The notes beneath the pieces were generated by a model. It worked only from the letters and a program-made list of their open reading frames with translations. It was not told the DNA's origin and did no database searches. Source: CAYWTS01 sp964461265 (GTDB lineage: Bacteria; Bacteroidota; Ignavibacteria; Tepidaquicellales; OLB5). Taken from it: 64,000 nt of DNA. Positions 53,663 through 62,044 of the stretch are shown here, piece after piece. The stretch is taken from the NCBI GenBank assembly GCA_964461265.1, contig CAYWTS010000006.1, forward strand, positions 22,429 through 86,428, given 5' to 3'. Positions within the stretch are counted from its first letter, which is position 1, and every line of letters begins with the position of its first letter. A program made the translations under genes and the position numbers.

Positions 53663-54024
53663 GGCACAACAATCTCGCTTTTTGACTCCTGATTGCATGC
53701 AATATGCCCGGGAAACTTATTTACATCAGGCACTATAATTGTTCCTTTCCTTTGAACACATGCACCACAAACACCTTGCGGGATTTTAAACCGTGTGCAG
53801 GCAACAGGACCCTGGAAAGGACCCAAAACCAACTCATCACACCATTTAAAATAAAATCCAACCCAGAAAAAATTATCCATACTATACTTTAACGCAGCAC
53901 AAATGTTGCCAAGGTTAGCTGTTAAATCGCTCTCACCTGAAACCAGACTTTTTATTTGGGGAATTAAAGATTTATAACGTTCTGATTTGGTGAGGGAAGT
54001 ATTTTTGTTTATTTCGTGGGACAA
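53663..54024 (-). CDS. Free methionine-(R)-sulfoxide reductase (GAF type), C-terminus lost in gap
   Basis: This GAF-domain enzyme reduces free Met-R-sulfoxide. The 120 visible residues include FFWVGFYF, GPFQGPVACTRFKIPQGVCG and FPGHIACNQ, with the three Cys that carry the catalytic and resolving roles in the E. coli enzyme. The last ~40 residues are missing in the gap. Translation appears to begin at a TTG (54022-54024). The HD-domain gene lies 30 bp upstream. Confidence 0.88.
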
Positions 54025-54054
54025 GGATAAAATAATTTTAATTTTTCAAATTTC

Positions 54055-54609
54055 TTATAGACCCAACTCCCCAGCTATCCCCTTGAGAGCATCAAGCATA
54101 AACTGTATATGCTCGTCCAAAGGAATGCCGAGCTCTTCCGCGCCTTTGTAAATATCATCACGGTTAACGTTTCTTGCAAATTCTTTTTTCTTCAGCTTCT
54201 TCTTAACCGAGTCAACTCCAACATCGGCAATCTTTCTAGACGGCTGAACAAGTGCGCAGGCAATAAGGAGTCCGCAAAGCTCATCGCATGCAAAGAGCGT
54301 TTTTTCCATAAGTGTTTCACGCTTTACACCGGTATAGGAGGCATGGGAAAGAATTGCACGGATTATTTCTTCATCCACACCACGCTCACGCAGAATCTCC
54401 GAGCCTTTTATGGGATGTTCCTCTGCATTGGGGTGGATTTCCCAGTCGAAATCGTGCAGCAAGCCTACAACTGCCCATTTTTCCTCATCCTCGCCGAATT
54501 TTCGTGCATACTGCCGCATACCTTCGGCAACGGCATACATATGCTTTCGTAGATTTTCATTCTGCACAAAGGAGTGCATGATATTTAATGCTGTATTGTA
54601 ATCAATCAT
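54055..54609 (-). CDS. HD-domain hydrolase (HDIG type)
   Basis: A 184-residue protein of the HDIG/HDIG-like group: NLRKHMYAVAEGMR (first His), LLHDFDWEIHP (His-Asp pair), EEHPIKGSEIL and LSHASYTG (further His). These bind metal and usually hydrolyse nucleotides or phosphate esters; substrate unknown. Its start is next to the inverted-repeat cassette that carries the GxxExxY gene. Confidence 0.85.
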   Translation of the reverse strand: MIDYNTALNIMHSFVQNENLRKHMYAVAEGMRQYARKFGEDEEKWAVVGLLHDFDWEIHPNAEEHPIKGSEILRERGVDEEIIRAILSHASYTGVKRETLMEKTLFACDELCGLLIACALVQPSRKIADVGVDSVKKKLKKKEFARNVNRDDIYKGAEELGIPLDEHIQFMLDALKGIAGELGL

Positions 54610-54621
54610 ATTTATAAAATT

Positions 54622-55083
54622 TCTCGCAAAGACGCAAAGCCGCAGAGATTATAAACCATTTACAATCCTGTGAATACCCTCTTTTATTAAATTTACGTTA
54701 AAGTTTATTAACAATCCTAATCTCATATTCGTCAATTTCAGATAAGTCAGTAATTGTTTCTTATGAACATCATGTAATTTTTCCACTGATTTTAATTCAA
54801 TTATTACTTTGTCTTCTACAATTGTATCTGCTATAAAACCAATATCCATCTTTATGTTTTCATAATAAACAGGAACATTAACCTGTTTTTCACACTTTAG
54901 GTTTCTTTTTTGCAATTCATAAAACAACACTTCTTCGTATACCGATTCTAATAAACCCGGACCTAAAGTAGTATGCACTTTATAAGAACAATCAACAATT
55001 ATTTTTGAAACTTCATTTTCGTGCATTTTTCATATTCTTGAATTTATTCACCCTGCTTTGCGACTTAGCGTCTTTGCGAGAGA
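54622..55083. mobile_element. Inverted-repeat cassette carrying a GxxExxY gene
   Basis: The left arm (CTCGCAAAGACGCAAAG, 54623-54639, continuing CCGCAGAG) and the right arm (on the minus strand CTCGCAAAGACGCTAAG, continuing TCGCAAAG, 55054-55081) are inverted copies differing at few positions. They enclose only the GxxExxY gene and sit exactly between the HD gene start and the gpmA stop. The layout is that of a mobile or repeat-borne unit without its own transposase. No target-site duplication was identified. Confidence 0.6.
54649..55026 (-). CDS. GxxExxY protein (PD-(D/E)xK-like)
   Basis: A 125-residue protein with the naming motif GPGLLESVYEEVL (Gly-x-x-Glu-x-x-Tyr) at residues 22-34. DIGFIADTIVEDKVIIELKS carries the Asp, Glu-x-Lys pattern of PD-(D/E)xK nucleases, and QLLTYLKLTNMRLGLLINF is the conserved end. 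The family has no known role; it is often present in several copies in environmental bacteria. It is enclosed by inverted CGCAAAGACGC repeats (see the cassette at 54622-55083). Confidence 0.88.
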   Translation of the reverse strand: MHENEVSKIIVDCSYKVHTTLGPGLLESVYEEVLFYELQKRNLKCEKQVNVPVYYENIKMDIGFIADTIVEDKVIIELKSVEKLHDVHKKQLLTYLKLTNMRLGLLINFNVNLIKEGIHRIVNGL

Positions 55084-55088
55084 TTAAT

Positions 55089-55694
55089 TTACAGTTCTTT
55101 TTTACTGAGAATCTTTAAATCATCATCAAGCTGGTATTCGATAGGCACTCCGGTCGGGACTTCAACCTTCACAATTTGCTCGCCCGTCAAGCCCTCCAGA
55201 TGCTTTATTAATGCACGCAGACTGTTCCCGTGTGCAACAATAAGTATATTTTTCCCTGATTTCAGTTCAGGTTCAATTTTTGCATGGTAGTAGGGAAGAA
55301 CTCTTTCCAAAGTCATTTTTAAGCTTTCGCCGTTGGGCGGTGCGGTTTCATAGCTGCGGCGCCAAAGCTGCACTTGCTCAGCTCCGAACTGCTTCCGCAT
55401 CTCGTCTTTATTCAATCCCTGCAAATCGCCGTACATCCTTTCATTAAGGGCTTTATCTTTTTCTAGCGGCAGGTGATTGAATCCGGCAATTTCAGCAATT
55501 ATTTCATAGGTTTTTATTGCACGTATTAAAACAGAAGTAAAAACTTTGTCGAATGTATAACCTTTAAGCTTTTCACCTGCCTGGCGTGCTTCTTCTTCTC
55601 CAAGAGGTGATAAAGGAATATCTATCCATCCTGTAAAACGGTTTTCAAGATTCCACTGCGACTGTCCGTGGCGGACTATAACTAATGTTGGCAT
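55089..55694 (-). CDS. gpmA: 2,3-bisphosphoglycerate-dependent phosphoglycerate mutase
   Basis: GpmA interconverts 3- and 2-phosphoglycerate in glycolysis. The phospho-His motif is VRHGQSQWN (His9), with NRFTGWIDIPLSPLGEEEA, ALNERMYGDLQGLNK (Glu) and the second His in VAHGNSLRALIKHLEG. The 201-residue length is at the short end of the family. It is flanked on both sides by CGCAAAGACGC-type repeats. Confidence 0.95.
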   Translation of the reverse strand: MPTLVIVRHGQSQWNLENRFTGWIDIPLSPLGEEEARQAGEKLKGYTFDKVFTSVLIRAIKTYEIIAEIAGFNHLPLEKDKALNERMYGDLQGLNKDEMRKQFGAEQVQLWRRSYETAPPNGESLKMTLERVLPYYHAKIEPELKSGKNILIVAHGNSLRALIKHLEGLTGEQIVKVEVPTGVPIEYQLDDDLKILSKKEL

Positions 55695-55803
55695 ATCTTT
55701 ATATTTATTTTAAAATTCTCTCAAAAATCCTAAATTTTATGTAAACATTAAAGTTAACTCCTCACCCCTGTTGCACTAAACAATATCAGTTTAATATTTA
55801 TTT

Positions 55804-56112
55804 CCCGCAAAGACGCTAAGACGCCAAGAAAGTTTTAACAAATTTTCAAAGTCAGGTAAATATTTAAAATTTAATTGAAAACATAAACAGGAAAATTTAT
55901 TGCTGGTTATCAACTCACATTACACATTCACGCCTGTTTTCTTTCCGATTACCTGGAACCAGACGCAGGCATACGTAACATCACTTATTAAATTACCTTA
56001 TGCGAAGATTATGTTCATTTACTCTATATTTTCTAAAACCTTACGTTTTATACTGTCTGTGATTTTATATTTTTATCTAATTTTTGCGTCTTTGTGCCTC
56101 TGCGTGATAATT
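55804..56112. repeat. Second CGCAAAGACGC inverted-repeat pair, no recognisable gene inside
   Basis: CCGCAAAGACGCTAAGACGC (55804-55825) on the plus strand and a degenerate copy (CACGCAGAGGCACAAAGACGC, first 20 bases shown as CACGCAGAGGCACAAAGACG) on the minus strand (56084-56110) face each other as in the GxxExxY cassette. The DNA between (about 250 bp) has no supported gene. It may be a decayed or empty cassette of the same kind. Together with the flanks it explains most of the 55695-56172 non-coding stretch. Confidence 0.5.
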
Positions 56113-56123
56113 AATATTTACAA

Positions 56124-56149
56124 TAAAAAAAGCCCCCTTCCGGAGGCTT
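56124..56149 (-). terminator. Rho-independent terminator of the 56173-57147 gene
   Basis: On the minus strand AAGCCTCC-GGAA-GGGGGCTT is followed by a run of T. It lies 24 bp past the stop of the lipoprotein gene. Confidence 0.8.
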
Positions 56150-56172
56150 ATTTTTATTAATATTCAGTTAAG

Positions 56173-57147
56173 TTACCATTTAACCCGGTATGCTGTTCCA
56201 GCAAGGTCGGAAGCAAATTCTACCGGTGAATCATCGTAAAGCGATTTATGTGTGGATGCACTTATAAAGCCGTTGAATATCCCTTTCACATGATTCGGAT
56301 AAATTGTAAATGTTTTCTCATAAGTTCTGTTCCATCCCGAACCGCTTGGATTATTGGATGTCATTACAAACGGTTCCCTATGGAATCCGAATGTGTTTCT
56401 TGCCCAGTGCCATGCTACAATATCGGTTTCTGACTGCGTGGAGTAAGTATAAACCACAATTCTCACCTGGTCATTAACAAATACTTCGGGAATACCTGCA
56501 CCGCCGAAATGTTTCGTTGTGAATACGTTCTGTGTGAAATCCGGTCCCATATATGTTGCTTTCAGAACTCCGTTAACATAAACTTCGATCTTATCCATTC
56601 TTACATAATCGCTGCCTATCTGCGGCTGTGTTGTTTGTCCATCAACCATCGAAACTTTATAAAGTCTCCAGTTGAAACGCGGACGGTTTGTTCTGGCAAT
56701 CCTCTTGAATGTTATGTTTCTGTTTAAAACTTCGGTATAGGGTTTTACAACAGTATCCTGAACATTATTAACCATTCCAATAATTATATAATTACCTGTT
56801 ATTGTACGCGTAACATGGACATTCTTAATAGTATCGCCTTCGCTTGAAATAGAGAGGTTCAGGTTTACATTCAATATCTTTCTGCCCCATTTAATCAGTG
56901 AGTCGATTGGTGTATCTCCCGGATTAGTAACCGGACCGCCATCATCAAGGTCATAAGTTTCACCTGACATCAGGTTATCGTCATCATCAGGATTAGAGCT
57001 GTAACCTTTTTCGACAACTTCCTTAAGGAATTCGTCGTCGGTTTCTGTATCGTTCGATACATTTTCACTGCAGCTGGTAAGATATATTGCAAATAAGCCA
57101 GCAAACAGCAGAATTAGTAATTTTTCGGTGTTTTTTAAGAGTTTCAT
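56173..57147 (-). CDS. Lipoprotein of unknown function
   Basis: I do not recognise this 324-residue protein. A lipoprotein signal (LLILLFAGLFAIYLTSC) is followed by an acidic stretch (SSNPDDDDNLMSGETYDLDD), then ~220 residues of beta-rich sequence with IEVYVNGVLKATYMGP and FVNDQVRIVVYTYS. The acidic part could bind calcium. The start has a good ribosome site (GGGAGAAAC). A terminator follows, so it is transcribed alone. Confidence 0.65.
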   Translation of the reverse strand: MKLLKNTEKLLILLFAGLFAIYLTSCSENVSNDTETDDEFLKEVVEKGYSSNPDDDDNLMSGETYDLDDGGPVTNPGDTPIDSLIKWGRKILNVNLNLSISSEGDTIKNVHVTRTITGNYIIIGMVNNVQDTVVKPYTEVLNRNITFKRIARTNRPRFNWRLYKVSMVDGQTTQPQIGSDYVRMDKIEVYVNGVLKATYMGPDFTQNVFTTKHFGGAGIPEVFVNDQVRIVVYTYSTQSETDIVAWHWARNTFGFHREPFVMTSNNPSGSGWNRTYEKTFTIYPNHVKGIFNGFISASTHKSLYDDSPVEFASDLAGTAYRVKW

Positions 57148-57280
57148 TTTTGTTTCTCCCGTTTTTAATATTTTTTGAATGTTTTTGTATGTTTTCTTGA
57201 CTAATACACCAATAAGACATTCAAAAATGTAAAAGGTTTAATTGAAGATAATAACGGGTTTAGGGGAGATGAATACAGAA

Positions 57281-57309
57281 ACCTGACAGGTTTCAAAGAC
57301 CTGTCAGGT
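57281..57309. repeat. Paired palindromic repeat ACCTGACAGGT / ACCTGTCAGGT
   Basis: ACCTGACAGGT-TTCAAAG-ACCTGTCAGGT is an 11-bp-arm inverted repeat whose halves are themselves near-palindromes. A single half with the same sequence is at 39108-39121. It also lies where a terminator for the 57333-58055 gene would be. Confidence 0.6.
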
Positions 57310-57332
57310 ATATTATACTTTTCTGTTAAAAG

Positions 57333-58055
57333 TTACTCGTTTACAATGCTGCCGAGTGAGCCGTTTGTTTTAATATAAGCCAGGAGCGGTGTATAGGAAA
57401 GATTAACTTCCGTAGGTCCTGCAACATACGGTGCAACCTGATAAATGGGGAATGTAACCAGAAAAAACGTTTTTGTAAAATTAAAGATCTTAAAATTCTC
57501 TTCTTTAGGACCCGCACCTTCAGTTATCCACGCGATATCCGGATTATCGGTATATTCGCTTTGTTTTTTCTTCAGGTCTTTGATGCACTCATCAGAAAGT
57601 ACTTTCAGATATCCCTCACTGAATATATCATTGAGATCTATCTCTTTTTCCTGTGTAAAATCGTAATTAAGTGTGAAGAAAAATGTTAACGGATGTGCTG
57701 CTCCCGAATAATACTGAAATCCATCGAAACGGACGCTGATAAGCTTATCTGACAAATAAAAGACCGTATCATGAAACTCATATACACTTGCCATTTCTTT
57801 ATTATAAGTTTCCCAGTTATCCATCTCTTTTTTGAAGTTATCAAGCTCGGATTTAATCTTTTCTTCAGCCAGTTTATTAAATCCTTTTTGACCCGCTGAT
57901 ACAGCATCTTTTATAATTGAATACGATACATTTATGCTGTAATTGAGCTTTTTATTTTCTTCTTTGATCTCTTTTTTTACAAGTTCAAATTGCTGTGCAG
58001 AACAGCCAAAAACGAAAAGAAACGTTAATAAAAAAGTAAATATAGATGTTTTCAT
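57333..58055 (-). CDS. Secreted DUF4163/DUF3298 (RsiV/PdaC-like) protein
   Basis: A signal or lipoprotein-type N-terminus (MKTSIFTFLLTFLFVFGCSA) precedes a DUF4163-like half (LNYSINVSYSIIKD...NKLAEEKI) and a DUF3298 half (YYSGAAHPLTFFFTLNYDF, NFKIFNFTKTFFLVTFPIYQ, VAPYVAGPTEVNLSYTPLL). The same pair forms the extracytoplasmic part of RsiV, which binds lysozyme, and part of PdaC. It has no membrane anchor beyond the signal, so it may be a periplasmic binder. It is a single gene. Confidence 0.8.
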   Translation of the reverse strand: MKTSIFTFLLTFLFVFGCSAQQFELVKKEIKEENKKLNYSINVSYSIIKDAVSAGQKGFNKLAEEKIKSELDNFKKEMDNWETYNKEMASVYEFHDTVFYLSDKLISVRFDGFQYYSGAAHPLTFFFTLNYDFTQEKEIDLNDIFSEGYLKVLSDECIKDLKKKQSEYTDNPDIAWITEGAGPKEENFKIFNFTKTFFLVTFPIYQVAPYVAGPTEVNLSYTPLLAYIKTNGSLGSIVNE

Positions 58056-58217
58056 TTTTTTTTATTAAAAATATTTTTGTTTCAATAGAGTTAATTCATT
58101 TGTCCTGTAACTCTAAGTTGTAAAACGATTAAAAAACATTTGCTAAAGTCCGAACGGAGTTTATCTGTCTGTATCCGGAACGGATGCTACAGAAATCTAT
58201 TCTAAATATGTTAATTA

Positions 58218-59789
58218 TCACAATGTGTGCGGTTCCTCAAACAAATATATCATCCATAAATTTGTTTCCAGCGACCTGACAATCTTTAAATCAATATCTC
58301 TTTCTGCATAAGTTCTTTTAATGATTTTATTCATCATTGTTTCCGACTTCCTGACTATTATTATGCCTCTTGAATTACGGTACATAAAATCATACATAGC
58401 TTTTTTCAGTCCCGCTTCATCTGAGGGCTGGTTATAATCACTTATAAGAATTTTATCCGGGGGAGCAAGCTTTGTCCTGAAAGGCACGTAAAATATGCTG
58501 GATGAGTTTTCTGATGAATCAAATATTAGTGAAGGATACTTTTTGATGTTTTCATCTATGTATTTTAAAAGCACCCGCGTTTCATCCGGTTCTTCAGTAG
58601 TTACTATAAACTGGATAACCTTGGGAAACAGCTTGTTATATTTTTCCGGTACGAAATCTTTAATATAAGATAATGGAATGCACGTAAGTATCACTATGAC
58701 TGCAAAAACATTAGCAATCCACGATTGCGAAAAGCGAGCCGCCGATTTTTGTAATCCAACAGCTGCAATTACAGGACTGATAAAAAATACAAGGTATATA
58801 TAATGAGTAGTGTGATAAATAGTTGATTTTGCACCGGCTATACCGTTTATAATAGCTGGTATTAAAACAGGGAGTAACAAAACAAGTAAAATAACTGATG
58901 GGTATTTTTTATGTAAAACAATAACACCTTTAACAAAATAATAAAAAACAAAAAATGTTAAACCAAGAACCAGAAAATAATAAGGGAGGAAAAATCCCTT
59001 CAGTCTTAAACCCGCACTTATTTGTTCAATATCAGCCGGTGCAGTATACTGGTCAGCTGCCTGAAATGTTTTGAAAGGTGTACCGTAAACCACATAACTT
59101 ATTATTATCCAGATTACCTGGAACAGCAATGCTGACATTATAAAATAAACATATCCTTCTTTTTTAGTGAGATAAGCAAGCAGGCAGAAAGGAATAATGA
59201 GAAACAAGGCTTCGGGTCTTGAAGCCAATGATAAAAATGCAAAAATACCTGCATAAACAAAATTATTTCGCGGCTCCTTCTGTAATGCCAGCAGAAGGTA
59301 ATAAATCATTATGCAGGCAAACATCAGGTAAAACTGCTGGGAATAGGGTTCAAAATTCAGCCTGAAAATAACCGGGTTCAGTATAAAAATAAAAAATGCC
59401 AGAAGTGCCGTACGGTAGCTGGAAACAAGATATGTTATTTTAAATACATAAATACCCGATACGGTCATCAATACTATCATTGTAAGTATAGATGTGTAAA
59501 AAAACTCTCCTGTGATTTTTATCAGCAAGCCCATAAAGTAAAACCAGAACGGGTGCCCCGATTCGGGCAGAACAAAGAAGGGATTTTGTGCCCACCACAA
59601 GGCATTCCACACTCTTGTAGCCGAATCGCCCATATCCATCATGTTGTAGGGTATCATTACAATCCTGAACACCAGCGTTAACAAAATTATTACAAGAAAG
59701 CCAATAAGCTGGCTGCGTGTTAACGGGTTTTCGTTCAATTTAAACGAACCAAGAGAAGTTAATTTTTGTATTGCTGAATGTAATTTCAT
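58218..59789 (-). CDS. GT39-like membrane glycosyltransferase
   Basis: A 523-residue protein with about eleven membrane helices. The first loop reads MMDMGDSATRVWNALWWAQNP; the acidic pair fits GT39-type polyprenyl-phosphate-sugar users. The ~120-residue C-terminal part is soluble. Its start overlaps the GT2 gene stop by 4 bp, so it belongs to the surface-polysaccharide cluster (58218-63310). Donor and acceptor are unknown. Confidence 0.78.
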   Translation of the reverse strand: MKLHSAIQKLTSLGSFKLNENPLTRSQLIGFLVIILLTLVFRIVMIPYNMMDMGDSATRVWNALWWAQNPFFVLPESGHPFWFYFMGLLIKITGEFFYTSILTMIVLMTVSGIYVFKITYLVSSYRTALLAFFIFILNPVIFRLNFEPYSQQFYLMFACIMIYYLLLALQKEPRNNFVYAGIFAFLSLASRPEALFLIIPFCLLAYLTKKEGYVYFIMSALLFQVIWIIISYVVYGTPFKTFQAADQYTAPADIEQISAGLRLKGFFLPYYFLVLGLTFFVFYYFVKGVIVLHKKYPSVILLVLLLPVLIPAIINGIAGAKSTIYHTTHYIYLVFFISPVIAAVGLQKSAARFSQSWIANVFAVIVILTCIPLSYIKDFVPEKYNKLFPKVIQFIVTTEEPDETRVLLKYIDENIKKYPSLIFDSSENSSSIFYVPFRTKLAPPDKILISDYNQPSDEAGLKKAMYDFMYRNSRGIIIVRKSETMMNKIIKRTYAERDIDLKIVRSLETNLWMIYLFEEPHTL

Positions 59790-60718
59790 ATTACAAATTC
59801 AGGTTTGCCTTTTTTATTTCTTAAGCCATCGAACATTCCTTTGAGGTAATAAAATCCAAGCTTAGCATCACAAACCTTAATAAACCAAAACAGTCTGACT
59901 GGAAATTTCAACAAATCAATAAATACCGCCCTAAAAACGGATGATATTAAACCAAATTTCTTAAAATATAAAAACTTATTACGCTCGCTTAAGTAATATT
60001 CCCTGTACCAGCGGTTTTTAGTCTTATTTTCAACCGAGTGATTATGATAAGCAACAGCACGTGAAGTAACCATCATTTTATATTTGTTCAGAACTTTCAG
60101 CCGATACGAAAGGTCGATCTCATCAAAGTAACCGAAATATGATTCTTCAAACAATCCAACATTTTTAAATACATCGGCTTTAATAAAACACACACCCCCG
60201 CCTACAAAATCGGTCTCCATTTTTTCAGGCAAATTTACTTCATTAATACTTTTTACAGTATAAAATTTTTCAAGTTCACCGCGTTTAAAATCTATCTTTC
60301 CTCCATACTCCTGTATCATACCGGGGCGTTCCTGCTTATGCATATACAGAAGTAATCCTGTGCAGGCAATATTCTCATCCGTTTCAATAAGTTTTAAAAG
60401 TTCTTCGATACAATGCGGTTCCTGTTCAACGTCATTGTTAAGTATAAAAAGATACCTGCAGCCGTTACTGATTGCAGCTTTCGCTCCGATATTGCTTCCG
60501 CCCGAAAATCCGGAGTTATGGTCAAGTTTTATATATTCTACGCTTAGTTTGTTATCGGTATTGAGCTTTTTAAAATATTCAAGCGAGCCATCAGATGAAA
60601 CGTTATCAACAAAATATAATGTGAAATCTTTATAAGTCTGTGAGAGAAGAGATGAATAGAAGTTATCAAGATTAAACTTTTCATTCGTGACTACCGTAAC
60701 TACACCGATTGTGCTCAA
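59786..60718 (-). CDS. GT2 glycosyltransferase
   Basis: A 310-residue GT-A-fold enzyme: VVTNEKFNLDNF (start), FVDNVSSDGSLEYF, then FILNNDVEQEPHCIEELL (metal-binding Asp-x-Asp-like region), and GYFDEIDLSYRLKV, the acceptor-side motif of rhamnosyl/galactosyl transferases of the GT2 family. It probably adds a sugar to a lipid-linked glycan. It is coupled by a 4-bp overlap to the GT39-like gene downstream and lies 9 bp past the RmlD-like gene. Confidence 0.88.
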   Translation of the reverse strand: MSTIGVVTVVTNEKFNLDNFYSSLLSQTYKDFTLYFVDNVSSDGSLEYFKKLNTDNKLSVEYIKLDHNSGFSGGSNIGAKAAISNGCRYLFILNNDVEQEPHCIEELLKLIETDENIACTGLLLYMHKQERPGMIQEYGGKIDFKRGELEKFYTVKSINEVNLPEKMETDFVGGGVCFIKADVFKNVGLFEESYFGYFDEIDLSYRLKVLNKYKMMVTSRAVAYHNHSVENKTKNRWYREYYLSERNKFLYFKKFGLISSVFRAVFIDLLKFPVRLFWFIKVCDAKLGFYYLKGMFDGLRNKKGKPEFVI

Positions 60719-60727
60719 TAGACGGGC

Positions 60728-61537
60728 TTAGAGTTTAAAAAATTCCTTTAATTCTATTACCTGCTCTTTTATAGTTACGTCCGATACCTTTGATGCAAGA
60801 GTATAAATGCTCGTAAGACTTCGGTCACAATATTCGGAGGCTTCTACAGGATTGATAGTTATTCCCAGCCCGAATGTATTGTTAAAAATGCTGACCAGCT
60901 CATATTTTGTTAAGGTATCCGGTGAAAACATGTGATATATACCTTCACTGTAATAATTTTCCAATAAAATCTTTTCTGCAATTCTGGCAAACTGAACCGT
61001 AGATACACCGTTCCAAAAGTGATTAGTAAAACCATTTATAGTTTTTCCCTTTTGCTGAAACACCCACTCAAGCAGTGAGCGTTTGGTTTCATTTTCCGGT
61101 CCTATAAAGGATGTTCTCAGTGTCATGCATCCGCTTAAATCACCGCTGTTTTTTGAAATTCCGTACAAATCTTCAGCATCATAATAGTCGTTTTCATTAT
61201 ACTTCCCTTTCTTTCCCGAAAAAACACAATCGGTTGTAATGTGAATCAGTGGTTTTCCCGATGCTTTGCATAGCATAGCAAGATTCCTTGGAAACACCGC
61301 ATTGATCTTAAGCACATCTATAACCGAATATTTCTCTATCATCGGTTTAATAACCCCGATGCAATTTATAACAACCTCAGATGCCTGAATATACGGGGTA
61401 AGTGTCGTAACGGCAGATTTAACAACATCAAAATCTTTCCTGGCAAGTCCGGTTACAGTATAACCTTTCCTGTTAAAGTATTCACTTACTGCATATCCCA
61501 GCATTCCGCTGGAACCAAGTACTAAAATATTCTTCAT
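60728..61537 (-). CDS. RmlD-like NDP-sugar reductase (SDR)
   Basis: A 269-residue extended SDR protein: nucleotide motif GSSGMLGYAVSEYF (8-21), VINCIGVIKP, active-site TTDCVFSGKKG and YGISKNSGD (Tyr-x-x-x-Lys). The pattern is that of dTDP-4-dehydrorhamnose reductase (RmlD) and similar sugar-nucleotide reductases. It lies 3 bp from a RmlC-like cupin gene, so a deoxysugar is probably made for the glycan cluster. Confidence 0.82.
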   Translation of the reverse strand: MKNILVLGSSGMLGYAVSEYFNRKGYTVTGLARKDFDVVKSAVTTLTPYIQASEVVINCIGVIKPMIEKYSVIDVLKINAVFPRNLAMLCKASGKPLIHITTDCVFSGKKGKYNENDYYDAEDLYGISKNSGDLSGCMTLRTSFIGPENETKRSLLEWVFQQKGKTINGFTNHFWNGVSTVQFARIAEKILLENYYSEGIYHMFSPDTLTKYELVSIFNNTFGLGITINPVEASEYCDRSLTSIYTLASKVSDVTIKEQVIELKEFFKL

Positions 61538-61540
61538 CTT

Positions 61541-61981
61541 TTATCTTTCCTCAACATACCAGGGGTCCCAGTAACGGGCCGAGAACCTGTAATCGTCTTT
61601 TAAGCTCTCTTCAAGTGTGGATGTCGAAAATACAATTATCTTACAGTCATCTGTTAACGACATATATCCGTTTGCAAAACCTTTTGGGATATATAATACA
61701 GCGGGAGTATTTGCTGAAAGTGTGAATCGCTGGATATTAAGGTTTTTTGAAGGATTTTCCCATTTATCAATTTCTACCGCACAAATTAGTGCAGCGCCCT
61801 GTACAACGTGAAAATATTTAGATTCATATTTATGCCCATGCCAGGCTCTTACAAATCTTCTAATGTGATTTGTAAGTGTGTAAAACCTTTTAACACCCTC
61901 GAAACCGAAATCATTTACAAATCCAACTTCCCCCCTCTCATCAACCGATAAGCCGCCTTTTATTAACTTTACTTCTGCCAT
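61541..61981 (-). CDS. RmlC/WxcM-like cupin sugar-nucleotide isomerase
   Basis: A 146-residue cupin with LSVDERGEVGFVNDF, RAWHGHKYESKYFHVVQGAA and IPKGFANGYMSLTDDCKII, matching the RmlC/WxcM/FdtA group of dTDP-4-keto-sugar epimerases and isomerases. The active-site His is in WHGH. It is next to the RmlD-like gene, so the two are likely successive steps of one deoxysugar. Whether it is a 3,5-epimerase or a 3,4-ketoisomerase cannot be told. Confidence 0.8.
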   Translation of the reverse strand: MAEVKLIKGGLSVDERGEVGFVNDFGFEGVKRFYTLTNHIRRFVRAWHGHKYESKYFHVVQGAALICAVEIDKWENPSKNLNIQRFTLSANTPAVLYIPKGFANGYMSLTDDCKIIVFSTSTLEESLKDDYRFSARYWDPWYVEER

Positions 61982-62044
61982 AAGTTTATTTATTATAACT
62001 TAAATTATATTTTTTTCACTGATATAACAATGTAAAATGTATCA

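Noticed and set aside
51121..54024. One 967-residue GAF-LptD protein
   Set aside because: The frame passes through 100 N of unknown length; two separate genes explain both ends better.
55900..56160. Plus-strand open frame of 86 codons
   Set aside because: Made of repeat and AT-rich DNA and overlaps a terminator; no ribosome site or recognisable protein.
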